From Acinetobacter calcoaceticus (GTDB taxonomy: Bacteria; Pseudomonadota; Gammaproteobacteria; Pseudomonadales; Moraxellaceae), in assembly GCF_900520355.1 (NCBI RefSeq), contig NZ_LS999521.1:1364001-1428000 (forward strand): a stretch of DNA of 64,000 bases, read 5' to 3'. Under the pieces are notes generated by a model. The model was not told the origin of the DNA. It made no database searches and saw nothing but the letters and a program-made list of their open reading frames with translations. The stretch's first letter is position 1. The number at the start of each line of letters is the position of its first letter. This document shows positions 37,845-47,004 of the stretch, one piece after another. The position numbers and the translations under genes are program-made.

Positions 37845-39080
37845 GTGAAAATAGATACTTATATTGAAATAAAATATGGCAAGGACAACGATACAAATAT
37901 TAAATATCGTGGGCTAATTCAAAAATTAACAGCAACATTGTCGTTGACGCTTTTATCATTTGGATGGTGCTCCACTGTAAATGCTGCACAGCAACAAATC
38001 GCTTTAGTAGGGACATGGACATCGATTCCTGATGCACCGCTTGTGCAAAAACCAAAACAAGCCAGTGAAGGTTTGTACCAGCTTCAAGTTAATAGCGATG
38101 GGACTTTAACTCCTGTTAAGGTGTTGAAAATGAAAAGTCCTTCTTGGATTGTGAAATCTAAAGATGGCCGTTTTGCATATACCACTAATGAAGAAAATGA
38201 TGGAGCGGTAACTGCGTTATCAATTCAAAACGGAAAGGTGAAGGTGTTGAACACAGTGAATAGCCATGGTGGACATCCAACACACGCATCAATCAGTTTA
38301 GATGGTAAATTCCTGTTTGTGTCGAACTATTCGGCATTCGATAAAGGTCGTGGTGGGGTGGCTGTTTTGCCAATTTTGCCAAATGGCCATTTGGGTGAAA
38401 TGGTTCAAAATATTGTTTTTAGCGAAGGTTCTGGTCATGTTAAAGGTCGTCAAGAGAGTGGTCATGCACATTCGACAACTTTCAGCCCAGATGGCAAGTA
38501 TTTATATGCGAGCGATCTTGGAAATGACAAAGTCTATACCTTTCGTTATAACCCGAATAAGCCTCAACCACTCGAAGCGGATAGTAGTCGAGATGTGACC
38601 TTTACGCACGGTTCTGGCCCGCGCCATATGGTCTTTTCACCAAATGGCAAATATGCCTACATTACCGCAGAAATGCGAAGTGAAATTGTGACATTTAACG
38701 TACAAGATGGTCATTTGAAAAAAGTAGCTGAGCTAAAACTAATTCATGAGGACAAAACACCTGAATTTAAGAGTGCGAGTGGAATTATCCTCAGTCCAAA
38801 TGGCAAATATGTGATTGCTGCCAATCGTGGTACAGACAACAAACTTTTGGTATTTAAAATTCAACAAAATGGATTGCTAGGTAAGCCAACAGTTTATAAA
38901 GCGAATGGTATTGAACCACGGGCTTTCTCATTCGATGCATCTGGTAAATACCTATATGTGACAAACGTTTTTAGTAATAACATTAGTTTATTTTGCTTTG
39001 ATGCAAAAAATGGCACCTTAAAACCTGCTGGTGATGCAGCAAAAATACCAACACCTACGGATATTAAATTTTTTAATTAA
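37845..39080 (+). CDS. Exported lactonase-type seven-bladed beta-propeller
   Basis: 411 residues from GTG 37845 (AAGGA 7 bases upstream). After an unusually long hydrophilic N-terminus of about 27 residues comes a hydrophobic signal (about 28-48, ending VNAA). The propeller has repeated 'SPDGKYLYASDLGNDKV', 'SPNGKYAYITAEM', 'SPNGKYVIAANRGTD' and 'DASGKYLYVTNVFSNN' blades. This is the Pgl (YbhE-type) lactonase family, in which cytoplasmic members hydrolyse 6-phosphogluconolactone. An exported protein more likely acts on another lactone or simply binds a ligand. Confidence 0.85.
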   Translation: MKIDTYIEIKYGKDNDTNIKYRGLIQKLTATLSLTLLSFGWCSTVNAAQQQIALVGTWTSIPDAPLVQKPKQASEGLYQLQVNSDGTLTPVKVLKMKSPSWIVKSKDGRFAYTTNEENDGAVTALSIQNGKVKVLNTVNSHGGHPTHASISLDGKFLFVSNYSAFDKGRGGVAVLPILPNGHLGEMVQNIVFSEGSGHVKGRQESGHAHSTTFSPDGKYLYASDLGNDKVYTFRYNPNKPQPLEADSSRDVTFTHGSGPRHMVFSPNGKYAYITAEMRSEIVTFNVQDGHLKKVAELKLIHEDKTPEFKSASGIILSPNGKYVIAANRGTDNKLLVFKIQQNGLLGKPTVYKANGIEPRAFSFDASGKYLYVTNVFSNNISLFCFDAKNGTLKPAGDAAKIPTPTDIKFFN

Positions 39081-39120
39081 CCCGAAACATTAAACTGACA
39101 TTTCTAATGCTTGATATAAA

Positions 39121-39152
39121 AAGACCGAGGGTTTTCTATCTCGGTTTTTTTT
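39121..39152 (+). terminator. Terminator after the lactonase-type gene
   Basis: Stem ACCGAG/CTCGGT (39124-39145) with a 10-base loop followed by TTTTTTT. Confidence 0.9.
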
Positions 39153-39217
39153 ATGGCAATTTTTGCAAAAATGATGATTTTCCGTATGATATCAACAGCA
39201 ATAATTAGTGTAGTGAA

Positions 39218-39580
39218 ATGATGAAAAAGATTTTATTGATTGCAATGAGTTTGTTCTTTGTCGGTTGTTCAGAAAAGAAGCCATTAACACCCGAAGAGCA
39301 GTGGCATGGCTTTTGTACTAGCGTAGGAAATGCGGCTAGAAGTATTGTTTTTGATCGCCAGCAAGCAATTGAAAAAGCTCAAGCAGTTGAGCATGCAAAT
39401 AAAATTGAAGATGATGTTACGAAAAAGTTCATTCTTAATGTTATTGAAAAAGTTTATGCAATTCCAAAAGAAGAACTGACAAAAGATTCTCAAGCACTCC
39501 AAGAAAAAGTTAGAAAGCAAGCGATGGATGAGTGTTTGGCAACACCTCATGACAAAATGCCAAAATATAAATCGTTCTAA
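39218..39580 (+). CDS. Small lipoprotein of unknown function
   Basis: 120 residues with a lipoprotein signal peptide and lipobox FVGC (Cys at 17). The mature part is mostly helical and charged with two further Cys residues ('HGFCTSVGNAARS' and 'AMDECLATP'). Two adjacent ATG codons begin the frame. I do not recognise a family. A hairpin (GGCTATT/AATAGCC, 39614-39636) without a T-run lies after the stop. Confidence 0.75.
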   Translation: MMKKILLIAMSLFFVGCSEKKPLTPEEQWHGFCTSVGNAARSIVFDRQQAIEKAQAVEHANKIEDDVTKKFILNVIEKVYAIPKEELTKDSQALQEKVRKQAMDECLATPHDKMPKYKSF

Positions 39581-39831
39581 TTGGGTAAGGTTATTGAATT
39601 TCCTCTCATCTGAGGCTATTCCGCTTAAAAATAGCCCAGATTTGGCTAATATGCTTATTATTTGTACATGGGTATTTAGATACAAAATAATGGGCATCAC
39701 GGAGAAACACCCCGTTTTCATTAACTTTTACCTTGAACTCTAGTAAACTTTTGTAGTCCATATTACTTGTGAAGCTTTTTAAGAAAGCTGGAATTTGCAA
39801 GTAATTTTTCAAAAAAAGAGGAATGAACACC

Positions 39832-42471
39832 GTGCTAGAAGCTTACCGCCAACACGTTGAAGAACGTGCCGCACTCGGAGTCCCACCGAAGCCACTTGAT
39901 GATGCTCAAACAGCTCAGCTTGTTGAACTATTAAAAAATCCACCAGCAGGCGAAGAAGCGTTTTTGGTTGATTTGCTTGAAAACCGTGTTCCTGCAGGTG
40001 TTGACCAAGCAGCTTACGTAAAGGCAGCGTTCTTGGCAGCGATTGCAAAAGGCGAAGCAACTTCATCACTCGTTTCTAAAGAGCGTGCAGTTTACTTACT
40101 TGGCACAATGCTTGGTGGTTATAACGTAGCACCACTCGTTGAGCTTCTTGACAATGCTGAACTTGCAGGCCTAGCTGCTGAAGCGTTAAAGAAAACACTT
40201 CTTGTATTTGATGCATTCCATGACGTAGCAGATAAAGCAAAAGCGGGTAATGCCAATGCTAAAGCTGTTTTACAATCTTGGGCAGACGCAGAATGGTTCA
40301 CAAGCCGTCCTGACGTTCCAGAAGAAATTAAAATCACTGTGTTCAAAGTAACTGGTGAAACAAATACTGATGACTTGTCTCCAGCACAAGATGCTTGGAG
40401 CCGTCCAGATATCCCACTACACGCCAATGCAATGTTGAAAAACGAGCGTGATGGTATCAATCCTGAAAAACCAGGTGAAGTTGGCCCGTTAAACCAAATC
40501 AAAGAACTCATCGCGAAAGGCAACCAAGTTGCTTATGTGGGTGACGTTGTTGGTACAGGTTCTTCACGTAAATCTGCAACTAACTCTGTACTTTGGTTCT
40601 TCGGTGACGAACTTCCACACATTCCAAACAAAAAAGATGGTGGTGTGTGCTTAGGTTCTAAAATCGCTCCAATTTTCTTTAATACAATGGAAGACGCAGG
40701 TGCATTACCTGTAGAAATCGACGTTGCTAACATGAACATGGGCGACGAAGTAGTATTGAAAATTGACCATGCTGCTGCAAAAGTTACTGCTTTTAAAGAT
40801 GGCGTACAAATTTCAGAAGCAGAACTTAAAACTCCAGTACTTTTAGACGAAGTACGTGCTGGTGGTCGTATTAACTTGATCATTGGTCGTGGTTTAACAA
40901 CTAAAGCACGTGAAGAATTAGGTCTTGAACCTTCTACATTGTTCCGTACACCTGTACAACCTGCTGACACTGGCAAAGGCTTCACGCAAGCTCAGAAAAT
41001 GGTTGGCCGTGCATGTGGTTTAGCTGAAGGTCAAGGTATCCGTCCGGGTACTTACTGTGAACCTAAGATGACTACAGTGGGTTCTCAAGATACAACTGGT
41101 CCAATGACTCGTGACGAGTTAAAAGACTTAGCTTGCTTGGGCTTCTCTGCTGACTTGGTAATGCAGTCTTTCTGTCATACTGCTGCATATCCAAAACCAG
41201 TTGACGTAACTACTCACCATACATTACCTGACTTCATCATGAACCGTGGTGGTGTATCTTTACGTCCAGGTGACGGTATTATCCATTCGTGGTTAAACCG
41301 TATGTTACTTCCAGATACAGTAGGTACTGGCGGTGACTCACATACACGTTTCCCAATCGGTATTTCATTCCCAGCGGGTTCTGGCCTAGTTGCGTTCGCA
41401 GCTGCAACTGGTGTTATGCCACTTGATATGCCAGAGTCTGTACTTGTTAAGTTCAAAGGTAAAATGCAACCTGGTATCACTTTACGTGACCTTGTACATG
41501 CAATTCCTTACTACGCGATTCAAGCGGGTGACTTAACTGTAGAGAAGAAAGGTAAGAAAAACATCTTCTCTGGTCGTATCCTTGAGATCGATTTATCAGA
41601 AATGGAAAATGACTTGACTGTTGAGCAAGCATTTGAACTTTCTGATGCATCTGCTGAACGTTCTGCTGCTGGCTGTTCAATCACACTTTCTGAAGAGAAA
41701 GTTGCTGAATACTTACGTTCTAACATCACTATGTTGAAGTGGATGATTTCTGAAGGTTATGGCGATGCTCGTACTATGGCGCGCCGTGCTGAAAACATGC
41801 AGAAGTGGTTAGAAAACCCAAGCTTGTTAAAAGCTGATGCTGATGCAGAATACTTAAAAGTTTACGAAATCGATCTTGCTGACATCAAAGAACCAATTCT
41901 TTGCTGCCCGAACGATCCAGATGATGCGAAACTTCTTTCTGACGTTCAAGGCGACAAAATTGATGAAGTATTCATCGGTTCTTGTATGACTAACATCGGT
42001 CACTTCCGTGCAGCGGGTCAGTTACTTGATAAAGTACCAAGTGGTTCATTAACTACTCGTTTATGGTTAGCTCCACCAACACGTATGGACGAGCACCAAT
42101 TAATGGAAGAAGGCTTGTATAACATCTATGGTCGTGCTGGTGCGCGTACAGAGATGCCAGGCTGTTCACTTTGTATGGGTAACCAAGCACGTGTAGCGCC
42201 GAATACAACATGTGTATCGACTTCTACTCGTAACTTCCCGAACCGTTTAGGTCAAGGTGCAAATGTTTACTTAGCTTCTGCTGAACTTGCATCTGTAGCT
42301 GCGGTTCTTGGTAAATTACCAAGCCCAGAAGAATATCAACAGTATGCGTCGCAAATCGACAGCGCATCTGCTGACATCTACAAATACTTAAACTTCGACA
42401 AGATGAGCGAATATACTAAAGAAGCTGATCAAGTTGATACTAAGAAAATTTCTGCTGCTCAATTGACTTAA
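39832..42471 (+). CDS. acnB: Aconitate hydratase B
   Basis: TCA-cycle enzyme interconverting citrate and isocitrate, also handling 2-methylisocitrate. The 879-residue reading from GTG 39832 begins MLEAYRQHVEERA, matching the E. coli AcnB start, and puts AGAGGA 9 bases upstream; the ATG at 39823 abuts that site and is too close to be used. Cluster ligands are visible in 'GSCMTNIGHFRAAG' and 'PGCSLCMGNQARV'. Codon use is strongly biased, as in highly expressed genes. Confidence 0.97.
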   Translation: MLEAYRQHVEERAALGVPPKPLDDAQTAQLVELLKNPPAGEEAFLVDLLENRVPAGVDQAAYVKAAFLAAIAKGEATSSLVSKERAVYLLGTMLGGYNVAPLVELLDNAELAGLAAEALKKTLLVFDAFHDVADKAKAGNANAKAVLQSWADAEWFTSRPDVPEEIKITVFKVTGETNTDDLSPAQDAWSRPDIPLHANAMLKNERDGINPEKPGEVGPLNQIKELIAKGNQVAYVGDVVGTGSSRKSATNSVLWFFGDELPHIPNKKDGGVCLGSKIAPIFFNTMEDAGALPVEIDVANMNMGDEVVLKIDHAAAKVTAFKDGVQISEAELKTPVLLDEVRAGGRINLIIGRGLTTKAREELGLEPSTLFRTPVQPADTGKGFTQAQKMVGRACGLAEGQGIRPGTYCEPKMTTVGSQDTTGPMTRDELKDLACLGFSADLVMQSFCHTAAYPKPVDVTTHHTLPDFIMNRGGVSLRPGDGIIHSWLNRMLLPDTVGTGGDSHTRFPIGISFPAGSGLVAFAAATGVMPLDMPESVLVKFKGKMQPGITLRDLVHAIPYYAIQAGDLTVEKKGKKNIFSGRILEIDLSEMENDLTVEQAFELSDASAERSAAGCSITLSEEKVAEYLRSNITMLKWMISEGYGDARTMARRAENMQKWLENPSLLKADADAEYLKVYEIDLADIKEPILCCPNDPDDAKLLSDVQGDKIDEVFIGSCMTNIGHFRAAGQLLDKVPSGSLTTRLWLAPPTRMDEHQLMEEGLYNIYGRAGARTEMPGCSLCMGNQARVAPNTTCVSTSTRNFPNRLGQGANVYLASAELASVAAVLGKLPSPEEYQQYASQIDSASADIYKYLNFDKMSEYTKEADQVDTKKISAAQLT

Positions 42472-42485
42472 TGAGCTAGGAACAA

Positions 42486-42505
42486 GAAAAGCCTATCGGC
42501 TTTTC
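42486..42505 (+). terminator. First hairpin after acnB
   Basis: GAAAAGCC/GGCTTTTC stem with a TATC loop. The T-run is inside the arm, followed by CCC. Confidence 0.7.
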
Positions 42506-42512
42506 CCTAGCG

Positions 42513-42537
42513 CAAGAGCAAAGCTATGCTTTGCTTG
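42513..42537 (+). other. Second hairpin after acnB
   Basis: CAAG-A-GCAAAGC pairs with GCTTTGC-CTTG-like arm around TAT, with one bulged A. There is no T-run, so it is more likely a 3'-end stabilising structure than a terminator. Confidence 0.5.
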
Positions 42538-42548
42538 AGCAAAAAGAT

Positions 42549-42580
42549 AAAATAAGGGCTGATTAATCAGCCCTTATTTT
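42549..42580 (+). terminator. Strong terminator, perfect 32-base palindrome
   Basis: AAAATAAGGGCTGATT followed by its exact reverse complement, with T-runs on both sides in the respective strands. It ends 7 bases before the start of the next ORF. Confidence 0.88.
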
Positions 42581-42587
42581 TATAATA

Positions 42588-43169
42588 ATGAAAAGCATTG
42601 TAAATATAGAAGATAATATTCTTGATTTAGAAAAAATTCTTTATAAAGAACAAAATCTTGAAGAGTTAAATAGCTTAATTCAAAAATTATTTTCTAGGAT
42701 ATTAAAAGCGTATCCTTATATAAAATTGCCAATGTTTTCTATAATTCCAACAAAGGATCTAGAATTTACTGTTTGGTATCAAAATCCAAATGCTATTACT
42801 GAGACCTTATTAATTAAGCAGAATAATTTCGAAGCATATATATGGAAAAGTTCTGATCAGAAATGGTATTTAGATGATTTGTATTCTGAACCACATCAAA
42901 TTGCCAAAAAAATAATAGAACGTATTCCTATGTTTCATTCTATTCCTGAAAATCCTAGAGAGGTAAAGTATCTATTGGAAATAGGGATAATACATTTTGA
43001 TCCTAAATTCTTTCCAAAATTTTCTGAAATAAAACTTGAAGATACCCATGAGATTCTGACATGGGATGATCGTTTCTTATTGATAGGCACCCGACTCAAT
43101 AACCTTAAAATCTATAGTCATGAAGAGTGGAAAGATTTGATTGATAGAGAAAACTACTATTTAGAGTAA
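42588..43169 (+). CDS. Hypothetical protein, AT-rich region
   Basis: 193 residues, unrecognised. The chain is rich in I, L, K, E and N with many aromatic residues, no signal peptide and no membrane helix. Visible stretches include 'FEAYIWKSSDQKWYLDD' and 'HEILTWDDRFLLIG'. The ATG is only 7 bases past a strong terminator and has no clear ribosome-binding site, so how it is expressed is unclear. Base composition is poorer in GC than acnB. Small proteins of this kind are often immunity or accessory genes, but nothing here proves that. Confidence 0.6.
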   Translation: MKSIVNIEDNILDLEKILYKEQNLEELNSLIQKLFSRILKAYPYIKLPMFSIIPTKDLEFTVWYQNPNAITETLLIKQNNFEAYIWKSSDQKWYLDDLYSEPHQIAKKIIERIPMFHSIPENPREVKYLLEIGIIHFDPKFFPKFSEIKLEDTHEILTWDDRFLLIGTRLNNLKIYSHEEWKDLIDRENYYLE

Positions 43170-43180
43170 GAGAATATTTT

Positions 43181-43297
43181 ATGGCACTTGAACATAATTT
43201 TGTTTTATTAAATAAGAATAAGTACTCTTACGATGAATTTTGTGAGCTTGCTGGTAAGATTTATTATTTAAGTTTAGAGGAACACTCCTATTCGTAA
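43181..43297 (+). CDS. 38-codon ORF, probably a truncated gene
   Basis: ATG 43181 with AAGAGA upstream, 11 bases after the previous stop, reading 38 codons to TAA 43295. The peptide begins MALEHNFVLLNKNKYS and looks like the N-terminus of a longer protein. It stops just where similarity to a different gene (the transporter remnant on the other strand) begins, so it is probably the 5' stub of a gene cut by a deletion. Confidence 0.4.
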   Translation: MALEHNFVLLNKNKYSYDEFCELAGKIYYLSLEEHSYS

Positions 43298-43318
43298 GAA
43301 ATATCCCTCAACTTTAAG

Positions 43319-43640
43319 TCACCAATAACCCAATACTTTCCACCAAAGTCCGCCAATTACTACAAAAATAATGATATTAACCACGCCCATGACAAAGCTA
43401 GCTTTCCACCATTCATCAAGTGGGGTGTAGCCTGAACCAAACCCAACCGAGGAAGTTCCAGTCGCATAATGGGCTAATGCCATGAGGCTGCTACCATCAT
43501 TAAAGCAAACAATATTGGCGGTGAACCGAGTAAAAGTTTCGCCGTATAAAAGACTACAAACATTGCGGTAATATGTGCCGTGCTGCTAGCAAATATAATG
43601 ATAAAAAAATTCAAAAACCTTAAAAATAAATAGCGGTAAT
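43319..43640 (-). pseudogene. Remnant of a DASS-family dicarboxylate transporter
   Basis: Minus-strand translation gives the C-terminal end of a SLC13/DASS carboxylate transporter in separate frames. One frame has 'FASSTAHITAMFVVFYTAKL' and 'GSPPILFALMMVAAS'. After a frameshift near 43478 the other has 'LMALAHYATGTSSVGFGSGY', 'TPLDEWWKASF' and 'VIGGLWWKVLGYW' to a stop at 43319. A second frameshift is likely near 43595, in a T-run. The N-terminal four fifths of the gene are gone. It is non-functional. Confidence 0.75.
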
Positions 43641-44175
43641 TACAAGTTTTCATTTCTATGGAAAAGATAATTCTTTTAAAGTTAAGTATCTCTTGATTCA
43701 AATGAAGATTGTTAAGTTTTATTTTAAAATTGTGGCTTTGAAAATGATATCAGAATTATACATTCTCTATATGGGTATCAGTTTAATAAATAGTACTTAG
43801 TATTGTTAATTTTAAAAAAAGTCATAAAGATATTTATTTAAATTAATATATCCTCATATTATTTTTTAGAAAATTTTAAAGATTAAAAAATAAATTTTAT
43901 ATCTAGATTAAGCTATAAAGGGTATAAAAATTATTAAATAAAATAATTTAAATATATTATTGGGTAAAAAACAGTCTTTCTGAGTTTTAATTTCTATTAA
44001 AAGTGTGAATTGGTTCATGAGTTTATTTAAAAATACTACATATATCATTTTTTAATTTGATCCATATAAAATTAAATATAGTACTAGAAGTTAACTGGTG
44101 TTTTGTTTTAAAATAATTAAATGAACTTAAAAATAATTAAAAAAAATATAAGTATTTTATATAGGGAATTTGAGA
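43641..44175. other. Very AT-rich non-coding stretch
   Basis: About 530 bases dominated by A and T with no supported ORF, hairpin terminator or repeat family. It presumably holds the promoter of the following gene and is the kind of sequence silenced by H-NS-like proteins. Confidence 0.6.
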
Positions 44176-44610
44176 ATGTTAAAGACGGTAGTTGAATTTA
44201 AATTTGATGATTATCAATCATCTGAGCAAAAGGTGCATTCCAATGAAGGAGGCGTTTTAGTTCAAAAAACTGAAGATATTGCACAATATATTTTTAGTAT
44301 ATTGAAAAATAGATATCATTTAAATGTCGAGCTATATAGTGAAAACTGGGGGTGGCAAATTGAGATTCCTTTGCCTGAAATAACCATGCATCTTGGAATC
44401 AGTGTCTATAAAGAATATAGCAATGGATTTGCAGTTTTTATCTCTCCGAATACACCTATTTTAAGAAAGTTTTTATTTAGAAAACTTGATATTACCCATC
44501 ATATTATGGTGCTGCAAAATTATATAAATATTATCTTAAAATCACACCCAGGGATCTATGATGTGTTGTGGTGGCAAGAAAATGAATTTCGATGTCTAGC
44601 AGCGATTTGA
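44176..44610 (+). CDS. Hypothetical protein upstream of a K+ channel gene
   Basis: 144 residues from ATG 44176, unrecognised. It appears to be a single small soluble alpha/beta domain ('GVLVQKTEDIAQYIFSILK', 'VELYSENWGWQIEIPLPE', 'GISVYKEYSNGFAVFISP') with a basic, hydrophobic C-terminal half. No signal peptide or membrane helix. The next gene starts 36 bases downstream, so the two may be co-transcribed. Tryptophan-rich small proteins of this look occur among immunity proteins, but this is only a resemblance. Confidence 0.6.
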   Translation: MLKTVVEFKFDDYQSSEQKVHSNEGGVLVQKTEDIAQYIFSILKNRYHLNVELYSENWGWQIEIPLPEITMHLGISVYKEYSNGFAVFISPNTPILRKFLFRKLDITHHIMVLQNYINIILKSHPGIYDVLWWQENEFRCLAAI

Positions 44611-44646
44611 AGTGGGAAAAGTGAAAAATTTTAAATATTGAAGTGA

Positions 44647-45714
44647 GTGAAGGAAAATTTATTAAAGACTATATTGGTGAATAGAGGGCGAGAGCTTACT
44701 ATATCTTCAATATCAAGTGGTCAGATCAATATGCAAAATTCAGCTTGGAAGGAATTGCGTAAGTTCTTCTATAATAATCTTCATAATCATGACTATGAAA
44801 CTACGATAAGTAGATGTATTAATTATTTTTTAGTTGTTTTGATTGTTGGTAATGTCGCTGCTGTTTTATTAGAAACAGTAAATGATTTATACACAAGTTA
44901 CCATGCTTGGTTCGACTATTTTGAAGTTATTTCAATTGCAGTTTTTAGTATTGAATATTTATTAAGATTGTGGAGTGTTGCAGATCGAGATACGACACAA
45001 TCTGCATGGAAAATCCGCTTGAACTGGATGAAAAGCGGGGAAGCAATTATTGATTTGATGGCAATTTTACCTGCTTATCTCAATTTCTTTGTACGAATTG
45101 ATCTTCGTATGCTCAGAATCCTACGGTTACTTCGTTTATTAAAATTGACACGGTATTTTATCTCCCTACAGATATTGTTGTGTGTGATTAAACGTGAGAA
45201 AGGGTCTTTTCAGGCAGTTATCTTTATTTTAATTATTATGATTATTATGACTGCTTCTGGCATTTATGTGGTTGAAAATAAAGCTCAACCAGAAGCTTTT
45301 AGTTCAATACCTAAATCTATGTGGTGGGCAGTGGTTACTTTAACTACAGTAGGTTATGGCGATGTGACCCCAGTCACCAGTTTAGGAAAGTTACTAGGCG
45401 CACTGATTACCATTTTGGGTGTTGGTATTGCAGCGTTACCAGCCGGTATTTTAGCATCTGGGCTTGCAAATGAACTTAATCAACGTAATCAAAGACTAGA
45501 GCAAGAATTTCGTGAATTACTTCAGTTACGAGGTATTGATATTTTACATGATGAAGCTGAAATAGAACGGATTCGCCAAAAAGTAGGCCTGCCAAAAGAA
45601 CAGGCGCATAATCTGATTATTCAAATTATGCGAGAAAAAGTATTAGAGCAAGAAGAGTCGGTTAGAGAGCAAAAATGTTATTGCCCTCACTGTGGCGGAA
45701 AGCTAACTGATTAG
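44647..45714 (+). CDS. Voltage-gated potassium channel protein
   Basis: Six-helix Kv-type channel. S1-S3 lie at about 60-165, an arginine-rich S4-like segment reads 'RIDLRMLRILRLLRLLKLTR', and the pore has the K+ selectivity filter TVGYGD, then S6 'LGALITILGVGIAALPAGIL'. The C-terminal cytoplasmic tail ends in a small Cys-rich knuckle ('CYCPHCGGKL'), probably metal binding. The listed start is GTG 44647 (355 residues); an internal ATG at 44731 would remove 28 unusual residues and may be the true start. No strong ribosome-binding site is seen for either. Confidence 0.88.
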   Translation: MKENLLKTILVNRGRELTISSISSGQINMQNSAWKELRKFFYNNLHNHDYETTISRCINYFLVVLIVGNVAAVLLETVNDLYTSYHAWFDYFEVISIAVFSIEYLLRLWSVADRDTTQSAWKIRLNWMKSGEAIIDLMAILPAYLNFFVRIDLRMLRILRLLRLLKLTRYFISLQILLCVIKREKGSFQAVIFILIIMIIMTASGIYVVENKAQPEAFSSIPKSMWWAVVTLTTVGYGDVTPVTSLGKLLGALITILGVGIAALPAGILASGLANELNQRNQRLEQEFRELLQLRGIDILHDEAEIERIRQKVGLPKEQAHNLIIQIMREKVLEQEESVREQKCYCPHCGGKLTD

Positions 45715-45740
45715 AAATAATGAGTTAGCATCTTCTTTGA

Positions 45741-46943
45741 TTAAATTTTCTTACTTGCTTTCTCTACGGCAAATGCAATAAGTAAAATGATAAGACCACC
45801 GAGGCTCAAGACAAAACCAACCCAGATTGGTGCGATCCAACCCATTTGGTGACTGAGTACCCATCCACCAAGAAATGCACCTAATGCATTGGCCATATTA
45901 AAGGCAGAGTGATTGAGAGATGCTGCTAATGTTTGAGCATCTCCTGCTACATCCATTAGACGAGTTTGCAAAGCTCCGCCTAACCCCATTACAGTGAGAC
46001 CAATCAAAAATAATGAAGCAATAGCAGTATAGATATTGCTCATTAAGAAACTAGCAACAACAAAAGCGATAGCTGAGCTAATGAGTACGCCTACAATCGT
46101 TTTGTTCAGGTTTTTATCTGCAAGCCATCCAGCTGCTAAGCCACCAATAACCATACCGCTACCCCAAATAGCTAAAGCGATAGGGACAATTTGGATATTT
46201 ACTTGTGTATATTCAGTCAAAATAGGTGAGACATAGCTGTAAACAGAAAACATGCCTCCAAAACCGATGGCGCCTACCGCTAGTGTTAACCACATGTTGA
46301 TATTTTTAAGGCCAGCTAATTCTGTTTTTATACTTGCTTTTGCTTGGACTGGGATATTAGGTACAAAGAAGCCAACAGCAATTAAAGTAAGAAAAGCAAT
46401 GGTTGCTGAAAACTCAAAACCAGCTCTCCAGCCAAAATTTTGACCTAACCAAGTTGCCAGAGGTACACCAATCACAGTTGCAACTGTAAGACCCATCATC
46501 ATTTGAGCAACAGCAGATGCTCTTCGCGATGGACCCGCTAGTTCAGCTGCAACTAATGCTCCGACTCCAAAATAAGCTCCGTGTGGTAAACCAGCAATGA
46601 AACGTGAGATTAAAACAGTTTCGGGGGTATGAGCTAAAGCGGTACAGGCATTTGCAATGCCATAAAAAAGCATTAAGCCGAGCAATAAAGTTTTTCTAGG
46701 AACTTTGGCTCCAAGAATAGCGATGATAGGAGCGCCAATCACTACACCTAAAGCGTAGGCACTAATAAAGTGGCCAGCTTCTGGTACTGTAATATTTAAA
46801 TTATTTGCAATTTCCTGAATCAGTCCCATTGCGACGAATTCGGTGGTTCCAATACAAAAACCACCTACAGCCAGTGAGAAAATTGCTAAAAAGAGTGAAT
46901 AGTGTTGATGTGCAGAAGAAAGAGGGGATTGCGGGGACGCCAT
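45741..46943 (-). CDS. MFS exporter, DHA1/YdhP-type
   Basis: 400-residue major facilitator with twelve hydrophobic helices. 'GTTEFVAMGLIQEIANNL' and 'GHFISAYALGVVIGAPIIA' in helices 1-2 and 'SRFIAGLPHGAYFGVGALVAAEL' (in two blocks) are typical of the AraJ/YdhP/Bcr drug and sugar efflux group. The substrate is unknown. A decayed copy of its 3' end lies just upstream of its own start (47005-47090), so the locus once held two related exporter genes. Confidence 0.87.
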   Translation of the reverse strand: MASPQSPLSSAHQHYSLFLAIFSLAVGGFCIGTTEFVAMGLIQEIANNLNITVPEAGHFISAYALGVVIGAPIIAILGAKVPRKTLLLGLMLFYGIANACTALAHTPETVLISRFIAGLPHGAYFGVGALVAAELAGPSRRASAVAQMMMGLTVATVIGVPLATWLGQNFGWRAGFEFSATIAFLTLIAVGFFVPNIPVQAKASIKTELAGLKNINMWLTLAVGAIGFGGMFSVYSYVSPILTEYTQVNIQIVPIALAIWGSGMVIGGLAAGWLADKNLNKTIVGVLISSAIAFVVASFLMSNIYTAIASLFLIGLTVMGLGGALQTRLMDVAGDAQTLAASLNHSAFNMANALGAFLGGWVLSHQMGWIAPIWVGFVLSLGGLIILLIAFAVEKASKKI

Positions 46944-47004
46944 AATAAATTAAGAAGAGACTCAAAAAAGGAAGTATAAGGGAAAAGAGTGCAGAATAAT
47001 AAAA

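Noticed and set aside
39823..39831. ATG 39823 as the acnB start
   Set aside because: It directly abuts the ribosome-binding site; GTG 39832 has proper spacing and restores the family N-terminus.
40119..41729. Several antisense ORFs of 67-150 codons in acnB
   Set aside because: They arise from the strong codon bias of acnB; acnB itself is certain.
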